From positions 29,796,001 to 29,860,000 of the forward strand of contig CM077589.1 of assembly GCA_039657365.1 (NCBI GenBank): DNA of 64,000 bases, given 5' to 3'. The position numbers and the translations under genes are program-made. Numbering within the stretch: position 1 is the stretch's first letter; every line of letters begins with the position of its first letter. Of the stretch, positions 20,542 through 32,410 are shown in pieces. This DNA is from Stephania yunnanensis. Its lineage: Eukaryota; Streptophyta; Magnoliopsida; Ranunculales; Menispermaceae. The notes beneath the pieces are model-generated. The model had not been told where the DNA came from and did not search any database. It saw only the letters and a list, made by a program, of their open reading frames with translations.

Positions 20542-23500
20542 GTGAGCGATCTAAATCCCCTGCAATTGATGGCGTGCTTCCTCATTCATTTAAATCCCCT
20601 CTTAATTAATTAATTAATTAATGCGTTTGAAGTGAGCTTTGATTTACTAATTTTTTTCAGTTTCTATTGAGTCGGGTTTTCTGAATGTAAGAGAGTTGTT
20701 AATTTACTGTCTAGTTTTTAGGGCATTTAGGTGCTACAATTTACAGTGGAGTGCTTGTTCTTACTAGTTTGTAGTCTCTATTTATATTGGTTTGCCTACA
20801 TTTTTCTATAACAGATTCAACAAACTGGTTTCGCACATTATTGATATATCAAATTGCTTTTTATGGTTTATGAATCCAATTTTGTGTTCGTGGTTGCAGT
20901 TTTTTGTTGGCGGTAACAGGAAGTGCATAAGTACCCCCTCATTCTTCTTCATTATCTTCCCCCCTAAGTACCCCCTCATTCTTCTTCATTCTCTTCCCCC
21001 CTTATTCCTTCCATCACTTCTTCTTTTCCTTTTACTTCTATGATATCAAAATCTCACTAATTAGGACTCGGAAAGAATAGATATATAGACAGCTTATCTA
21101 TTCTCCATATACTAAATAGCCTAGGTGTAGTATAACTGCGAGGAACTATATGTAAGTTTTACTTGAAAAAGTTACGAAGAAGATGTTGTTGTTTACCAAG
21201 CGATGGAATAATATTTATGTTTTCCTGATGAAAATAGGCAACCGAAAGGAATTTAGAGCATGCTTGAAACTTTTATTAACAAGGTATACTTATGAGGAAC
21301 TGATTGTCTATATATGTAATTTTCTTTGACTCCATAATTTTGAGGAACTGCGTAAGTGTAACCGTTCCTACAAGAACTCGCTAAAATTTTATTGTGCAAG
21401 CTTAAGGGAAATAATCAAGATATTCCAAGTAAAAGAGAAAGCATGTCTCATTGATGAATGAATTTTTTTTTTTTGAATTGGTGCAGCTAATAATGAGTAG
21501 ATTGACTGATTATTAGATAAATCTTAAGTGTTACTTGTACATGATTCATCGTGAGACAAGTTTTCTTACTATTTTGTAACTAATTAGGTACAATGATGTT
21601 TTTTTTATTTACCACCAACAAATATTGATTTTTATGTTTGGAAAGAAACCTTTTCTATTAGATTTTACTTGTTTTCTGCTTCTTTTTCTGATGGATTTCC
21701 AAAGTTACTCAGTCTTTGGCAGTTACTTCCTTTTTTCATTTTTTGTCACCTTTTTATTTCAAACTTTGTTCTAGACTTTTAGTTTACTGTAATTTAGTTT
21801 GCCTGGCCTTGTTTTCTCATGTTGCATGCAACAGAATGGGACAAAAGATTCTATCAGCAAACTTGTTTCAGACTTGAATAGTGCAAAACTGGAGGAAAAT
21901 GTTGGTAAGATCTGTTTTTTGTTTTTTTAGCGATCATCTGTTTTCTTTCTCAATATTCGTACTTTTAGACTATTAATACCCAATTTTGAATTTATCATCG
22001 AAAGAAATGACCATTGAGGCCAAATGTGAATGCCACAAGGGATTGAAACACTTTTTGCACACTGAAACAAATTTTAGAAGATTTATAGTGTGCAATAATA
22101 TTAAGCTCATGAAACAAATTCTAGCTATTCTGGTTAAACAAAACAGTTAATTTGTTTATTCTGGTTATTCATGTTTATCATTAAACAATTCTTCTAGTCT
22201 CTATCGCCAAAGGTGAGCCCGCATTCTGAAGAGTAGCTAATAGAATAAATTGAAATTATTTGCAATCTAAAGCCTAAAGCATGTCTATCAAAACAGTTCC
22301 ATGTTTCTAAACAGTTATACAACCTTGGCAGATTAATTGCAATCTTCATTTTTGTCCCAAGAGTAAGTGTGAATAGTGCTTATGATTGACATGCTATTTG
22401 AGTGTTACCTACTAAATGTCTCCAGCGGTGTATGTCCATTTTTTTTCTTTCTTTTTTAAATAGTCTAAAGGCATTAACAATCCTAGGATTGAATGAGAAT
22501 TCTTTTGAAGCATGGACAAGCTTTTTTGCTTGGTTTGGTTGATTTGTTTGCTTTGGAATGATTTTTTTATGGCTGAAATGATGGTTCTACTTAATGGGTT
22601 TTGGTTGTTTTAACCTTTTTTGCTTGGTTTGGTTGATTTTGAGTCTTAGAATTTGAGAGATTTTGTGGGTTTTGATTCAGGTTATTCGGTTGGTGGGTTT
22701 GACGGTTTTTGTGGGAGAAATGGGGGTGTTGTTGATTATGTGTTTGATTTAATTTGGCTATTATGTGCCTTTTTTGTGATTTTAGTCTTCTATGGTGTTT
22801 GGCTTTTTGTATGTTCTGTTGCTTTAATGGTGCTTGATTAATTAGTCTGAGTAGTAGTCACAGATGAACAAATATTATGTTTTTGTAAACAAAGCTTGTC
22901 TTACTTGATTGTAAATTGATTAATAGATCATACTAAGAGTTGTTCTCGAAACAATTCCGATGGAGCTCCTGGGAAAAAAGAAGAACCTGAATAGAGCAAT
23001 TGATCTTATAGTAACAGAATGCAAGTAAGTAATGTGTCTCTTTGGGAACCTTTTCCTTTACAAACATTAATCATTTGCACTAGGTTAAGACTTGTATCAT
23101 TCTGTGCACTGCTTTATATCTGCATATTGGACTCGTATTTTTAGACTTATTGTGTAATTGCTTTCTGGCTAGACTTATCTGTGTACATTATACATTGCTT
23201 CTGCATATTCATTCTGGTTTCTGAAATAGAAAGACTCAGAAAAAAGTGTCATTTGCGTTGTTTTCTGAAGTTGTTTGAGGGCTCAATTGTTGGTTCATCA
23301 TCATATGTAGTTCTTGTCAAAATTATGAAGATTTGCAGGATTTCGATCTTATGTTTATTGGTGAATGTACACACATATGTCAATATGTTTATGGTGTGAT
23401 GCTTGTATGTAAATTCTAAACATGAAGTCTTCGATAGAAATGATTTAATGAGCCAACCTTTGTACTTGCCCATACTTAATGAGTTGCAATGTCTTATCTA

Positions 23501-23769
23501 TTATGCAATATCTCTTGATTATGTTGGTTGTCTTATCTATTGGTTATGTTTTAGTATGATTCAGTTTGTGGTTTCATAACTAGTTAACTACCTATATTTT
23601 GTTGTTTAGGTGGTCGTGTAGATTGGGATTTGGCCAAGGGTTGCCTATAGTAGAAAACTAGATTAACTGAGTGATGTCATTGATCATTTGTAAGCTTAAG
23701 GTACCCCTACTTAAGAAAACAAATTTAATGCTACTATTATATTGTTACCATTATTGTTGATCCATGCAG
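20542..23769 (+). other. CACTA 1 interior: T-rich introns and weak exon-like pieces
   Basis: Mostly T-rich, intron-like DNA. Two short exon-like pieces stand out: about 21835-21905, after a tgcatgcaacag acceptor (reading NGTKDSISKLVSDLNSAK), and about 22960-23025, before a gtaagt donor (reading LLGKKKNLNRAIDLIV). Neither parent is recognised. A ctaagtaccccctcattctt-type direct repeat occurs twice at 20930-21000. Confidence 0.4.
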
Positions 23770-23981
23770 GCTAAGCTCCAAAGGAGACGTTAGGAGCTGA
23801 CCAAGACTACACCGGACCAGCAGGTTGATGATGAGGTGGTGTACTGCAAGGTGGCGGGTGAGTGTCCCAAAGGACGTGTCTACAGTCTCAGGTCGTTAGG
23901 GAGAAAGAAGAGAAGATACGTAGATCCTGATGCAGCACATCCCAGGTGCTAGCACAAAATAGGGATGGGCAACTTTATGAT
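23770..23981 (+). pseudogene. Plant transposase-associated exon (Ptta/En/Spm type)
   Basis: After a tccatgcag acceptor the frame reads VVYCKVAGECPKGRVYSL, then GRKKRRYVDP. This matches the conserved C-terminal block of the plant transposase-associated protein (Ptta/En/Spm, Transposase_24 group) encoded by CACTA elements. An in-frame TAG near the exon start and a one-base slip after VDPDA break it. Its place just inside the right subterminal repeats fits the last exon of an element-encoded gene. The protein is thought to bind the subterminal repeats. Confidence 0.75.
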
Positions 23982-24299
23982 ACTTAGGTATTTTTATGGT
24001 TGTTGTAGAACAATGAGAATTGTAGTTTTTTATGGATACTTAGGTATCTTAAACATATATTATACTTGACTGCGTTTCGTGAATATATAAATCTTTTTTA
24101 ATATCGAATTTTATGTTTTTTCTCATTTGAATCTTTGTTGTTGATATATATTGTTGATTTGTGTATGTATGTCAAATTTTGCTTTTTTGGGGGATGTTAG
24201 CACCCCCAAGGAGTTGTTGGAGGGGGTGCAGGCGATGGAGCAGGTCCTATGGTTGTATTTTCAGGTTTAGATGTTATGGAGAACCAATTGGATTGAGCT

Positions 24300-24711
24300 T
24301 AGTTTTGAAAACTAAACAAAGCGGAATTGAGACTGATTAGCAACGGAATTCAGAGATTCCGTTGCTATTCCGTCTCTAATTTCTGAGGAAATAGAAATTA
24401 TTGCATTTCGTCAATTCGGTCTTTGATCCGTTGCTAATCAGAGAAGGATCAGAGACGGAATGCAATTACAATTGTACCCTGTAGAAGAATGTGCATTTCT
24501 GTTCCGTCTCTATTCCATTTTTAAATTCCTTCTCTAATCCGTCTCTAATCAGCAACGGAAACACATTTCCGTTGCTGACTAAATCAGCGACAACGATTTT
24601 AGAGACAGAATAGATTCTGTCTCTGTTCCATTGCAGAATTGAATTAGAGACGAAATTTATGCTAATCAGCGATGGAAATTTTTGTTTCTGATCTGCTGTT
24701 TTTTTGTAGTG
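24300..24711. repeat. CACTA 1 right subterminal array and terminus
   Basis: Alternating cggaat and attccg motifs, including ccgtctctattcc and agagacggaatgc, lead to the terminal ttttttgtagtg. The array mirrors the left end. Confidence 0.85.
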
Positions 24712-24714
24712 TTA

Positions 24715-26003
24715 CTAACGGCGATAAACATTCCTCAATGAAAAAATTACGCAAGTTAGAAACAAAGACTCGACACTTGAAATTGTAAAAGATAAGATAA
24801 ATGCTTACATACATAAAGCATAATTAAGTCCACCGACTTGTAGAGATTACAGAATTGAACTCGTGGAAGGGAAGTTCGACAAAAGATGTTGAGGACCTAT
24901 AATATGATCGATAAGACCACATTAATAAATATTCCACTACAATTGTATTTAAATAGTCAAGTGATAAATTGGAACATAAAAGTAACAAATATAAAAAAGA
25001 ATTTTTGATAGAAGTCACGATCACTTGTGCGTTTGACCTTGTTGTGACAGTGGTATACATGACAACGATAAAATCAATCAACATTTAGACATAAAAAGAT
25101 TAACTAATATCTGAATTGTATAAGTCATAGGTATACACATCAAACTAGGTATATACACTTACGATATGCATTCACACTAAATTTGATGTGGATAAAAGTG
25201 ATTGGGAATAATAGAATTTTGAAGTTGTACGAGAATTACGTTGTTTAATAACAAAATATATGATGAAATGCGAAATTATAGTTGATTGTGAAAGTTTGTA
25301 AGGGAAAACGAGTTATGAGACTAAATCGAATGACTAAAAAAATCGGTAAATTAAAAATTTAATTCGTACGACTTATGTCAGTAGTGGAGCTAAAAAAAAC
25401 TCAAACTAGTATAGCCACCACCATTTTAGAAAAGTCTCGAACGAGTATGGCCTGGACTAGAGGGACTTTGAGGGTTATAAAACCTTGTGAGGATCTAGGT
25501 TGTGTAACGTGACCATATCGGTTACAAATAAGGATGTCATAGTGAGAAATGAATCGATTAAGTAGAACAAGATACGAGGGTAACTCGAATTCTCATTAGA
25601 GAAAGAATGTGTAACTTATGTTACATATTCCTGGGTTATGTATATGTGTTCTAATACTCGATTCATATGATAGTAATGAAGATAATATAGGGTTGAATTT
25701 CATAAAACCGATGTGCATACTTTATGCAAGCATTACAGTTGGAATACTTGAAGGTAACCCAGGAAAATCCTATCTATTTACTTAGTTATGGCGAGTGACG
25801 AAAAGGTTATTCATGGACTTACTATGTTTGTGATGTAGCGACTAAGGTAAATTGAGTTACTTGGAAAATACTAAGAAAAAGTAAATATAATTTAGTTTCC
25901 AAGGCATTACAAAACATATGAAAGGGTGAATGGAAACCTAGAGAGATGCTAACGGTTGAGTACTTAGAGACGAAAGCGTGGCAGCTCCCAATGGAAATTT
26001 TAA
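24715..26003. other. Unresolved retroelement DNA, right of CACTA element 1
   Basis: No gene. An LTR-like minus-strand start (tgtaatgccttgg) would end at 25911, but neither a polypurine tract nor a target duplication confirms it. A ~90-bp unassigned stretch separates it from the Sirevirus LTR. Confidence 0.4.
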
Positions 26004-27846
26004 TGTATTTCCAATTGAAATCACACCCAAGAGGGGGTGAATTGGGTATACCGAGAGGTTATCGACTTTAAACTACTTTTAATGAAAGACAATGCTCTAT
26101 TCATGCACAATTAAGAAATACGAATGCAATGCAATGGTGAAGGGTGCAGAAGAGATGGAAAAGGAACATATAGTGTATTGTGGTTCTATCTAGCCGATCT
26201 TTATCCATTACCTAACCTCCCCGGTTAAGATTCTCAAACCCCCACTTATATTAACAATAAGTGTTACAACCTAAGCATACAAGTCTAGAATACCTAATCA
26301 CAAATTAAGACATTCTACCTAGCCAAAACTAAGGTTTTATGCCTAGCCTCAAGTAGGTCTTCCCTTAATTTAGATCCCTCTAAGTCTTACAACAGCCACT
26401 TACAACAAATAGATGAATATAATGAAATTCACTTTACAAAGTAAAACAACCAGTTCAATTACAAGCAAGCCACCTAGAGCCTAACCACTCTAATGCATGC
26501 AAGTATGAATATGAACGAGATATAAAAATATGTCATTGATTTTGAGCAAATTTCAAACGAGAATTCGATTAAACCAAATCGATAGGAATAAAATTGGTTT
26601 TAAATCCAATGAACAAGTAGGTTGATAAAAATCAAGTTTAAGACCTAACTCTTGTTCAAATCCGTCATAGGATTTTTGAGATTAAGTTTAAGTGCAAAAC
26701 CCAAGACAAATGTGTTCAAGAACGCAACAAATAATTTCAACTCACCAAGCACACTAAAAGATGTAGTTTAAGTACAAATAAGCTAGGAAATCAAACTTTC
26801 TTACAACCCCAAATGAGTGAATGTAAAATTAGTTTTGGACTTGTGGTCACAAGCCCTAGAACACCTCAGTTACACTAGTTCCGAGGATGATTCGGTTGCC
26901 TCAAAAGAGTTCAAGTGGTTGAGCACAAGAATCAAAGACTTTTAATGTGAAAACAATGAGCACTTGTGAGTTTTTGAGCTTGAGAGGACAAAAGAATGTT
27001 CTAAGTGGTTTTTGTGTGTTATCTAACCCTATTTGACTGGTTTTGGTCGATATCTTTATCCCATATTCAATCATTGATTCAAAATAAAGTAAAAGTTGTA
27101 AGCTTTTAAAAAAAGGCTGTCAAAAATCTAGATAATGCCCTAATCCTGCAGGTACGGTGCTAATGAGTCCCATTAGCACGCTGACCAATAGGGTTTGAAA
27201 ATAAATATTTTTTGGTCACTAGTTAGCAACCCCTTATCACATCCACGACTCAACTAAAACTCTGAAAACATGTTAGACATGTTTAGTATGAGTCATTTGA
27301 CCCATTTGGACGCTTTGGATGATTTCATAAATCCCAAAAATAGAAAATCCCGATTTCGTGAACCTTACGAGGGCTTTTATGGAAATATTTTGTTTTCTTT
27401 TCAAAAATCATTCAAATCAAGTTTGGTGCTTTCAAAAACATTCACAATGGTTTTCCAACTTCAATGCATGTGTAAAAATGGGTTTTCACAAGATATAATG
27501 CTATCAAAACATTTGAAGTCATATACTTTAATTTACACTTAAAATGAATACATGAAACATTGAAAAACATAATATGCATGAAACTAATGCATTTGGCTTG
27601 TATAATTAGACTTGTATACCTTACATAGTTTGTACAACATGTAGAATAGGCTTTCCATCCTTGTTTTCTTGTTTGGACCAAATCTTGAACTTTATCGGCT
27701 TTGTTTCACTTGAGCACGTGAGATGTGATTTACAACAAAGTTTGATGTTCTGAACATACTTAAAAAACTTGTTAGAATCCTTTCACTTTGTTTTTTTCCA
27801 TCAAAACTTGGGGTGGAGCATAAGTGACTAACCACTTAGTCCAACA
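26004..27846 (-). repeat. Sirevirus 3' LTR (1.8 kb)
   Basis: The right boundary is cacttagtccaaca followed by polypurine-tract DNA. The left boundary tgtatttccaattg is inferred from the usual position of the acacccaagagggggtgaat block close to the LTR 3' end. A perfect 9-bp hairpin lies at 27157-27179. The 5' LTR needed to verify the left edge is not present. Confidence 0.75.
27157..27179. repeat. 9-bp inverted repeat in the Sirevirus LTR
   Basis: gtgctaatg and cattagcac are exact inverse copies around the loop agtcc. Sirevirus LTRs are known to carry palindromic motifs; whether this is one of them is an inference. Confidence 0.75.
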
Positions 27847-28036
27847 ATCTCCCTTTTTTGATGATAACAAATAATGTGAACTTGACAAACAAATGACGTA
27901 GTTTAAGTACGCATCAAATACATGAATTCATAGAATATCAAACACATCATGTCAAAACAAGTCCATACTCATGTTCAAACCATGAATTTCTCCCCCTTTT
28001 GATAACATCAAAAAGTGGGCACAAAAGCTCCCCCTC
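27847..28036 (-). promoter_or_regulatory. Multiple polypurine tracts (Sirevirus type)
   Basis: Three minus-strand purine blocks seen on the plus strand: atctcccttttttgatg beside the LTR, tctccccctttt (27989-28000) and gctccccct (28027-28035). The proximal one would prime plus-strand synthesis; the repetition is typical of Sireviruses. Confidence 0.8.
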
Positions 28037-28305
28037 ACAACACGCATACATAGTGATTGCGAATAAGGAATACGAAAGCATTCCATAAGTAAACAAATGA
28101 AAAAAAGTAGAGAATTAACTCAGAGATGGGCAAAATGAACATCCATGATATAGATTACGCAAACGAAAGATTAACATAGTTGTTGCACATGCATATGAAG
28201 ATCCAAAATGTATGTGACTAACAAAATAAAAATGTACATTAGAAAGAGATAACTAACATAAATGAGCCTAATGCTCCCTATCTAATATACTCCTAGCCTC
28301 TCCTT

Positions 28306-29773
28306 CTAATGAGATGGTGTTTGACGGCCAGAACTAGAGGCACGATCATCTCTTGCTGGCCTAGCAGGTAGGAGATGTCCTTCGATGTGACGAATACGAT
28401 CACCCTGAAGATGAAGATGAGTGTCGATTGCAATGAATGTTCTTGTCATATAGTTGTGCATATAGCCTAGTTGATCAGAGATGTAGGCCACTGATGGAGA
28501 CATGTCTGAAGGAGAAGCAACGCCAAAGTAGGTTGAATAAGGTGGAGGCTGCTACTATTACGGTTGCTGCAGCTGCATATGTGGTGGAGCCTTGTGGTCC
28601 TGCTGTAACTCATCACCGACATCACAATCATGCGGGAAAAGAAAACTATAATCTAGGTAATATTGCTCATCAAAGTTGACAAGAGGATCAGTCTGGTAGG
28701 GAGACTCATAGCCCTTGTAGTTCTTGCCATCAGGGATATCCTTCTCGCGTATCCATCATCGTTCTTGACATATGTAGCGATACTTCATGGCCTTCAGAGT
28801 CGCCATGTCGATGGTGTCGTAGGCTGAGAGTGGGCGGTCTCTTAAACTGAGATCCACCTACGAGGACTCGAGATAGGATGTGATAATGTGCGCATAGGGG
28901 AGATGATGACAAATGCTGGACATGACGGTCATGTACGCAATCATGATATGGGGCAAGCTAATAGGAACCTTGCGCATTAATGCACTGAAAACGCACATGT
29001 CCAAGAGGGTGACGTAGTTCTTACTATCGCCACAGGGGAAGGATCACCTTATGCTGGATCTTGTGTGAGAGGTGAAACATGAGTTTAAAGTCAGTGTCAG
29101 TGACTCCAGAAGGATATATGGTGATCTCCCGATCAGACCGTGTGAAAGAGTTAAGGACCTTTAGCCGGTCAAATGACCACTCATGAATCTTACACCCTAA
29201 AGTGGTGCTAGGGGGTGTTGAGGAAGACAAAATTCAGAGTGAGACTTTCCGGCGTGATTTTGACAATTCGACCGCCGACAATCGATTGGATGAGAATCAT
29301 TGGCGGTGGCAAGGTTTGAGTAAAAGACTTAAACCAATTAAGAGTTATAATCGTCCTTGTATTGGCAAAAGGAAACCCATCCTAATTTGGCAAGCACCTC
29401 ACGCATTGAAAGGTGTGCTTTATCGAAGAATTCAAAATCGACAATGGCGGGTTTTGAGATTTTATCATTTCGTGAACCTCTAGCTTACCGACTCAAAGAA
29501 GGATTTGGGCCCAGAAGCACCATCGTGCTTTGATTTAGAGCTGCCCTCCTTTTGAGGAGCATTGGCAGGGATGGTGGCCAAGGTGTCGCTGATGTGAATA
29601 GTAGACCTAGTTTTGTAACAAAAAGTAGATTGGGAGGTCGTTTGGGATGGGGCCGATGATTCAGAGTGACTACTAGAAGAGGATGATTTAACAACCTATA
29701 AGTGGGTGGACGACGAGGGGAAGACGCCGAAGCGGGACGGGCAGCGGGACGGGTGGTTCATCGTGAAGACATG
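28306..29773 (-). pseudogene. Sirevirus envelope-like region (broken)
   Basis: Minus-strand coding downstream of pol, where Sireviruses carry an additional ORF often called envelope-like; its function is unproven. Recognisable pieces are an N-terminal proline/serine-rich part from about 29773, the segment FDRLKVLNSFTRSDREI and GVTDTDFKLMFHLSHKI (29024-29230), then in other frames NYVTLLDMCVFSALMR and PHIMIAYMTVMSSICHH (about 28900-29040), and a C-terminal GDRIRHIEGHL piece (28306-28503). Several shifts and stops separate them, including a stop a few codons after the first ATG. No clear transmembrane segment survives. Confidence 0.75.
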
Positions 29774-30256
29774 GCGACCAAAAGATAATGGATATAAATT
29801 AGGGTTTGAACAAGGTTTGAAAACCTAGAACTAGAAAAGAAATACATGGAAAATGATTATCAAGTGAAAATGAATTACTTAGATGACGTGAGGAACCTAA
29901 TGGAGGTGATTTGGGAAGAAGGAGACTTGGTTGGTAGAGAAGAAATCGAGAAAATAGGGTTTTGGAACCTAAAAAATGATTTATACATGACTTGCTTGAG
30001 CGTCATTAGTACGTTAGGTCTGGCATTAGCATGGTAAGGATACAAAAATGTGGTTCTAGGCACATGTTATCTAGCACTCTAAGTAGACTCATTAGGGCTC
30101 TAGCCAGAGGACATAATGCTCTAATAGGAACACCTAACGCACTAATTGCTCTCTGGAATTTAATTTTCAAAATTTCTCAATTTTTGAAAGACAACTCTGA
30201 TTCATCTTATACTCTATGGGCACTTCACTAACAACATATAAAAAGGTTTGGATGAG
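29774..30256. other. Pol to envelope-like spacer of the Sirevirus
   Basis: No convincing gene. The stretch 30000-30150 contains many scattered attag/ctaat motifs resembling the LTR palindrome arms at 27157-27179. Confidence 0.5.
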
Positions 30257-31081
30257 CTAGATCATGCTTAGAAGGTAGGATTCATGAATCATGCCTAATT
30301 CTCGTCGAATCTTGGAATATTGGTCTCTAGGCAATGGCTTGGTGAAAATATCAGCTAGTTGTTCCTTAGTGGACACATGAATCAGTTTAACATCGATTTT
30401 TTGGACATGAACTTGAAGGAAGTGGTGCCTAATCTCAATGTGTTTGGTACGAGAGTGTAACACCGGATTTTTGGATATGTTTATTGCATTAGTGTTATCA
30501 CAATAGATTTTAGCACAATCAAGTTGGATTTGGTAGTCCTCTAGTTGTTGCTTCATGTATAAGACTTGAGCACAACAACTGTTGCAAGCCACGTATTCAG
30601 TTTCGACGGTTGACAAAGCAGTGGAGTTTCGTTTTTTGCTAAACCACGATATTAGTGAATTTCCTAGCAAATGGCAAAATCCTGAAGTGTTTTTCCTATT
30701 AACTAGACTCCCCGCATAGACGGAATCAACAAAGCTTCGAAGTTCAAAAATCTTGGCCTTGTCAAACCACAATCCCAAATCTTGTGTACCACTTAGATAA
30801 CAAAATATACGCTTGACACATTTCAAATGTGATTCCTTGGGCTTGGATCGAAATCTAGTACATAGACACACACAAAACATAATATCGGGCCTACTAGTGG
30901 TCAAGTATAGGAGGCTACCTATCAGGCTACCTATCAAATTATCAAATTTGAACTTCTTTAGCATGTCCCTCATATACTTCACTTCATTTATGAAAATCTC
31001 ATGCTTAGACTGCTTAATTTGCAAGCTTAAGAAGTATGTTAGTTCACCTATCAGTCTCGTTTCAAATTCATAGGTCATCAA
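30257..31081 (-). pseudogene. Sirevirus RNase H and end of RT
   Basis: 274 open residues, the longest intact piece of this element. It begins in the RT connection (MMTYEFETRLIGELTYFLSL), passes LLYLTTSRPDIMF, and contains the Copia RNase H with SFVDSVYAGSLVNRKNTSG, STVETEYVA, YCDNTNAI and HSRTKHIEIRHHF. It ends in the family-typical VSTKEQLADIFTKPL tail. Between KKFKFD and IGSLL roughly 25 residues usual for the family are missing, and IGSL is repeated, which looks like a small deletion. The product would have completed reverse transcription in the particle. Upstream RT is in other frames. Confidence 0.9.
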
Positions 31082-31900
31082 AGATGAGAAATCATCACAT
31101 AAATGAATATTAGATGAACCAAAACGATATCATCAACATAAGTTTGAACAAGAACATTTCATATTTTTTTTTAATCAAAATGAACAAAGTAGGTTCTAAG
31201 GTTCCTTTCTTGTACCCTTTGTCAAGTAAGAATGCACTTAGCCAATCATACCAAACTCTAGGAGCTTGTCTTAAGCCGTATAAGGCCTTTTGAGGATGGT
31301 AAACATGACTTGGATGAGCATGATCTTCAAAACCCAGTGGTTGTTCTACATATACCTCTTTATTGATTTAGCCATTTAAGAATGCACTTTTATCATCCAT
31401 TTGGTATATTAGAAACCCATTGTAGCAAGCATAAGCAAGCAACATCGAATTGTTTCTAGTCTTGCTACCGGTACGAAGGCTTCTTCAGAATCAATGCCTT
31501 CCTCTTGATTATAACCTTGTGCAACTAACCTAGCCTTGTTTCTCACTATCTCACTATTTTCAATCTTTCATTAATAAGGACCTATTTGGTGCCTATGATA
31601 GTATGGTATTTAGGTCTAAGTACTAGTGTCCATACCTTATTTCTAAAAAGTGTCCTAGTTTCACTTGTATGGTCATGAACCAAAACTCATCACCTAAAGC
31701 ATCATCTATCTTAATGGGCTTGAATTGTGACAAAAATGCTATATGTCCTTTATCTGGGTGTAGTGATGATCTATGAGTTATACCTTTATTCGGAACACCT
31801 ATGATTTGTTGAGAAGGATGTCTAACAAAAAATCTTCAGTTATTTAGTGGATTAGGTTCGATTTTTGGTCTCACTTCAACTTCTTTGCTATTAGATGTTT
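31082..31900 (-). pseudogene. Sirevirus reverse transcriptase, heavily broken
   Basis: The minus-strand translation in shifting frames gives RT fragments, including a stretch equivalent to the KSAFLNG region and one near KPRAWY-type motifs (around 31250-31400). Stops and indels occur every few dozen residues, and the catalytic box is not intact. It links the RNase H segment to the integrase segment. Confidence 0.6.
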
Positions 31901-31904
31901 GTCC

Positions 31905-31913
31905 TTAGATGAT

Positions 31914-31980
<67 letters not shown>

Positions 31981-32410
31981 AGTCTCATTTTCTCCATGGT
32001 GTGCATTATTTGCACTTTTGGATCTATCTCATGAAACTTAACATGAATTGACTCCTCCATGGTTTTGGTTGATCTATTGAACACCTTATATGCCTTACCA
32101 TGCATGGAATAGCCTAGAAACGTATATACATTTGACTTTCGGTCAAATTTATCCAAATGATCCTTATCATTTAGAACATAACAAGTGCAACCGAACACCT
32201 TGAAGTAACTAATGTTAGGCTTTTGGGCTTCCCATAGTTTATAAGGAGTCTTTTTCATTTACTTTCGGATATTCACCCTATTTAGAACATACCATGCCGT
32301 GTTAATGGCTTCGGCCCAAAACTGCTTAGTTATGTTATACTCATTTAGTATGGTCCTACACATGTCTTGGAAAGTCCTATTTTCCATTCAACTACTCCAT
32401 TTTGATGGTT
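31905..32410 (-). pseudogene. Sirevirus integrase C-terminal part with poly-Asp expansion
   Basis: The open part (31905-32258) reads MKKTPYKLWEAQKPNISY, FKVFGCTCYVLN and DRKSNVYTFLGYS, the conserved region after the Copia integrase core. Upstream in another frame it continues through WAEAINTAWYVLNRV to the end of the core near 32400. It finishes in a run of about 22 aspartates encoded by a GAT microsatellite, followed by a stop. The integrase would have inserted the cDNA; the catalytic residues upstream are lost at the truncation. Confidence 0.85.
31911..31981. repeat. (ATC)n trinucleotide microsatellite
   Basis: About 23 uninterrupted atc units, read as GAT (Asp) on the coding minus strand. 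It lies in the linker between integrase and RT, which is naturally acidic in Copia elements. Confidence 0.95.

Larger units (their letters stand above)
19345..24711 (+). mobile_element. CACTA (En/Spm) element 1, 5.4 kb, non-autonomous
   Basis: Termini are cactacaaaaaa (19345) and its inverse ttttttgtagtg (ending 24711), flanked by the 3-bp target duplication tta (19342-19344 and 24712-24714). Both ends carry dense direct and inverted copies of agagacggaat, the subterminal array bound by CACTA transposase. There is no recognisable TNP2 transposase, only a short transposase-associated exon near the right end (23770-23981). The interior has a CT-rich leader, GC-richer exon-like blocks and T-rich introns, including captured host-gene pieces. 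It would need a transposase supplied elsewhere. Confidence 0.92.
26004..32410 (-). mobile_element. Truncated Sirevirus (Copia), minus strand
   Basis: From right to left on the minus strand: the end of integrase, RT, RNase H, an envelope-like region, multiple polypurine tracts and one LTR. Envelope-like coding between pol and the 3' LTR, together with clustered polypurine tracts, is the Sirevirus hallmark. The 5' portion (5' LTR, gag, protease and most of integrase) is absent: integrase similarity stops near 32410, just after a motif corresponding to QNGVVE, and Gypsy LTR-like DNA begins. Confidence 0.88.
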
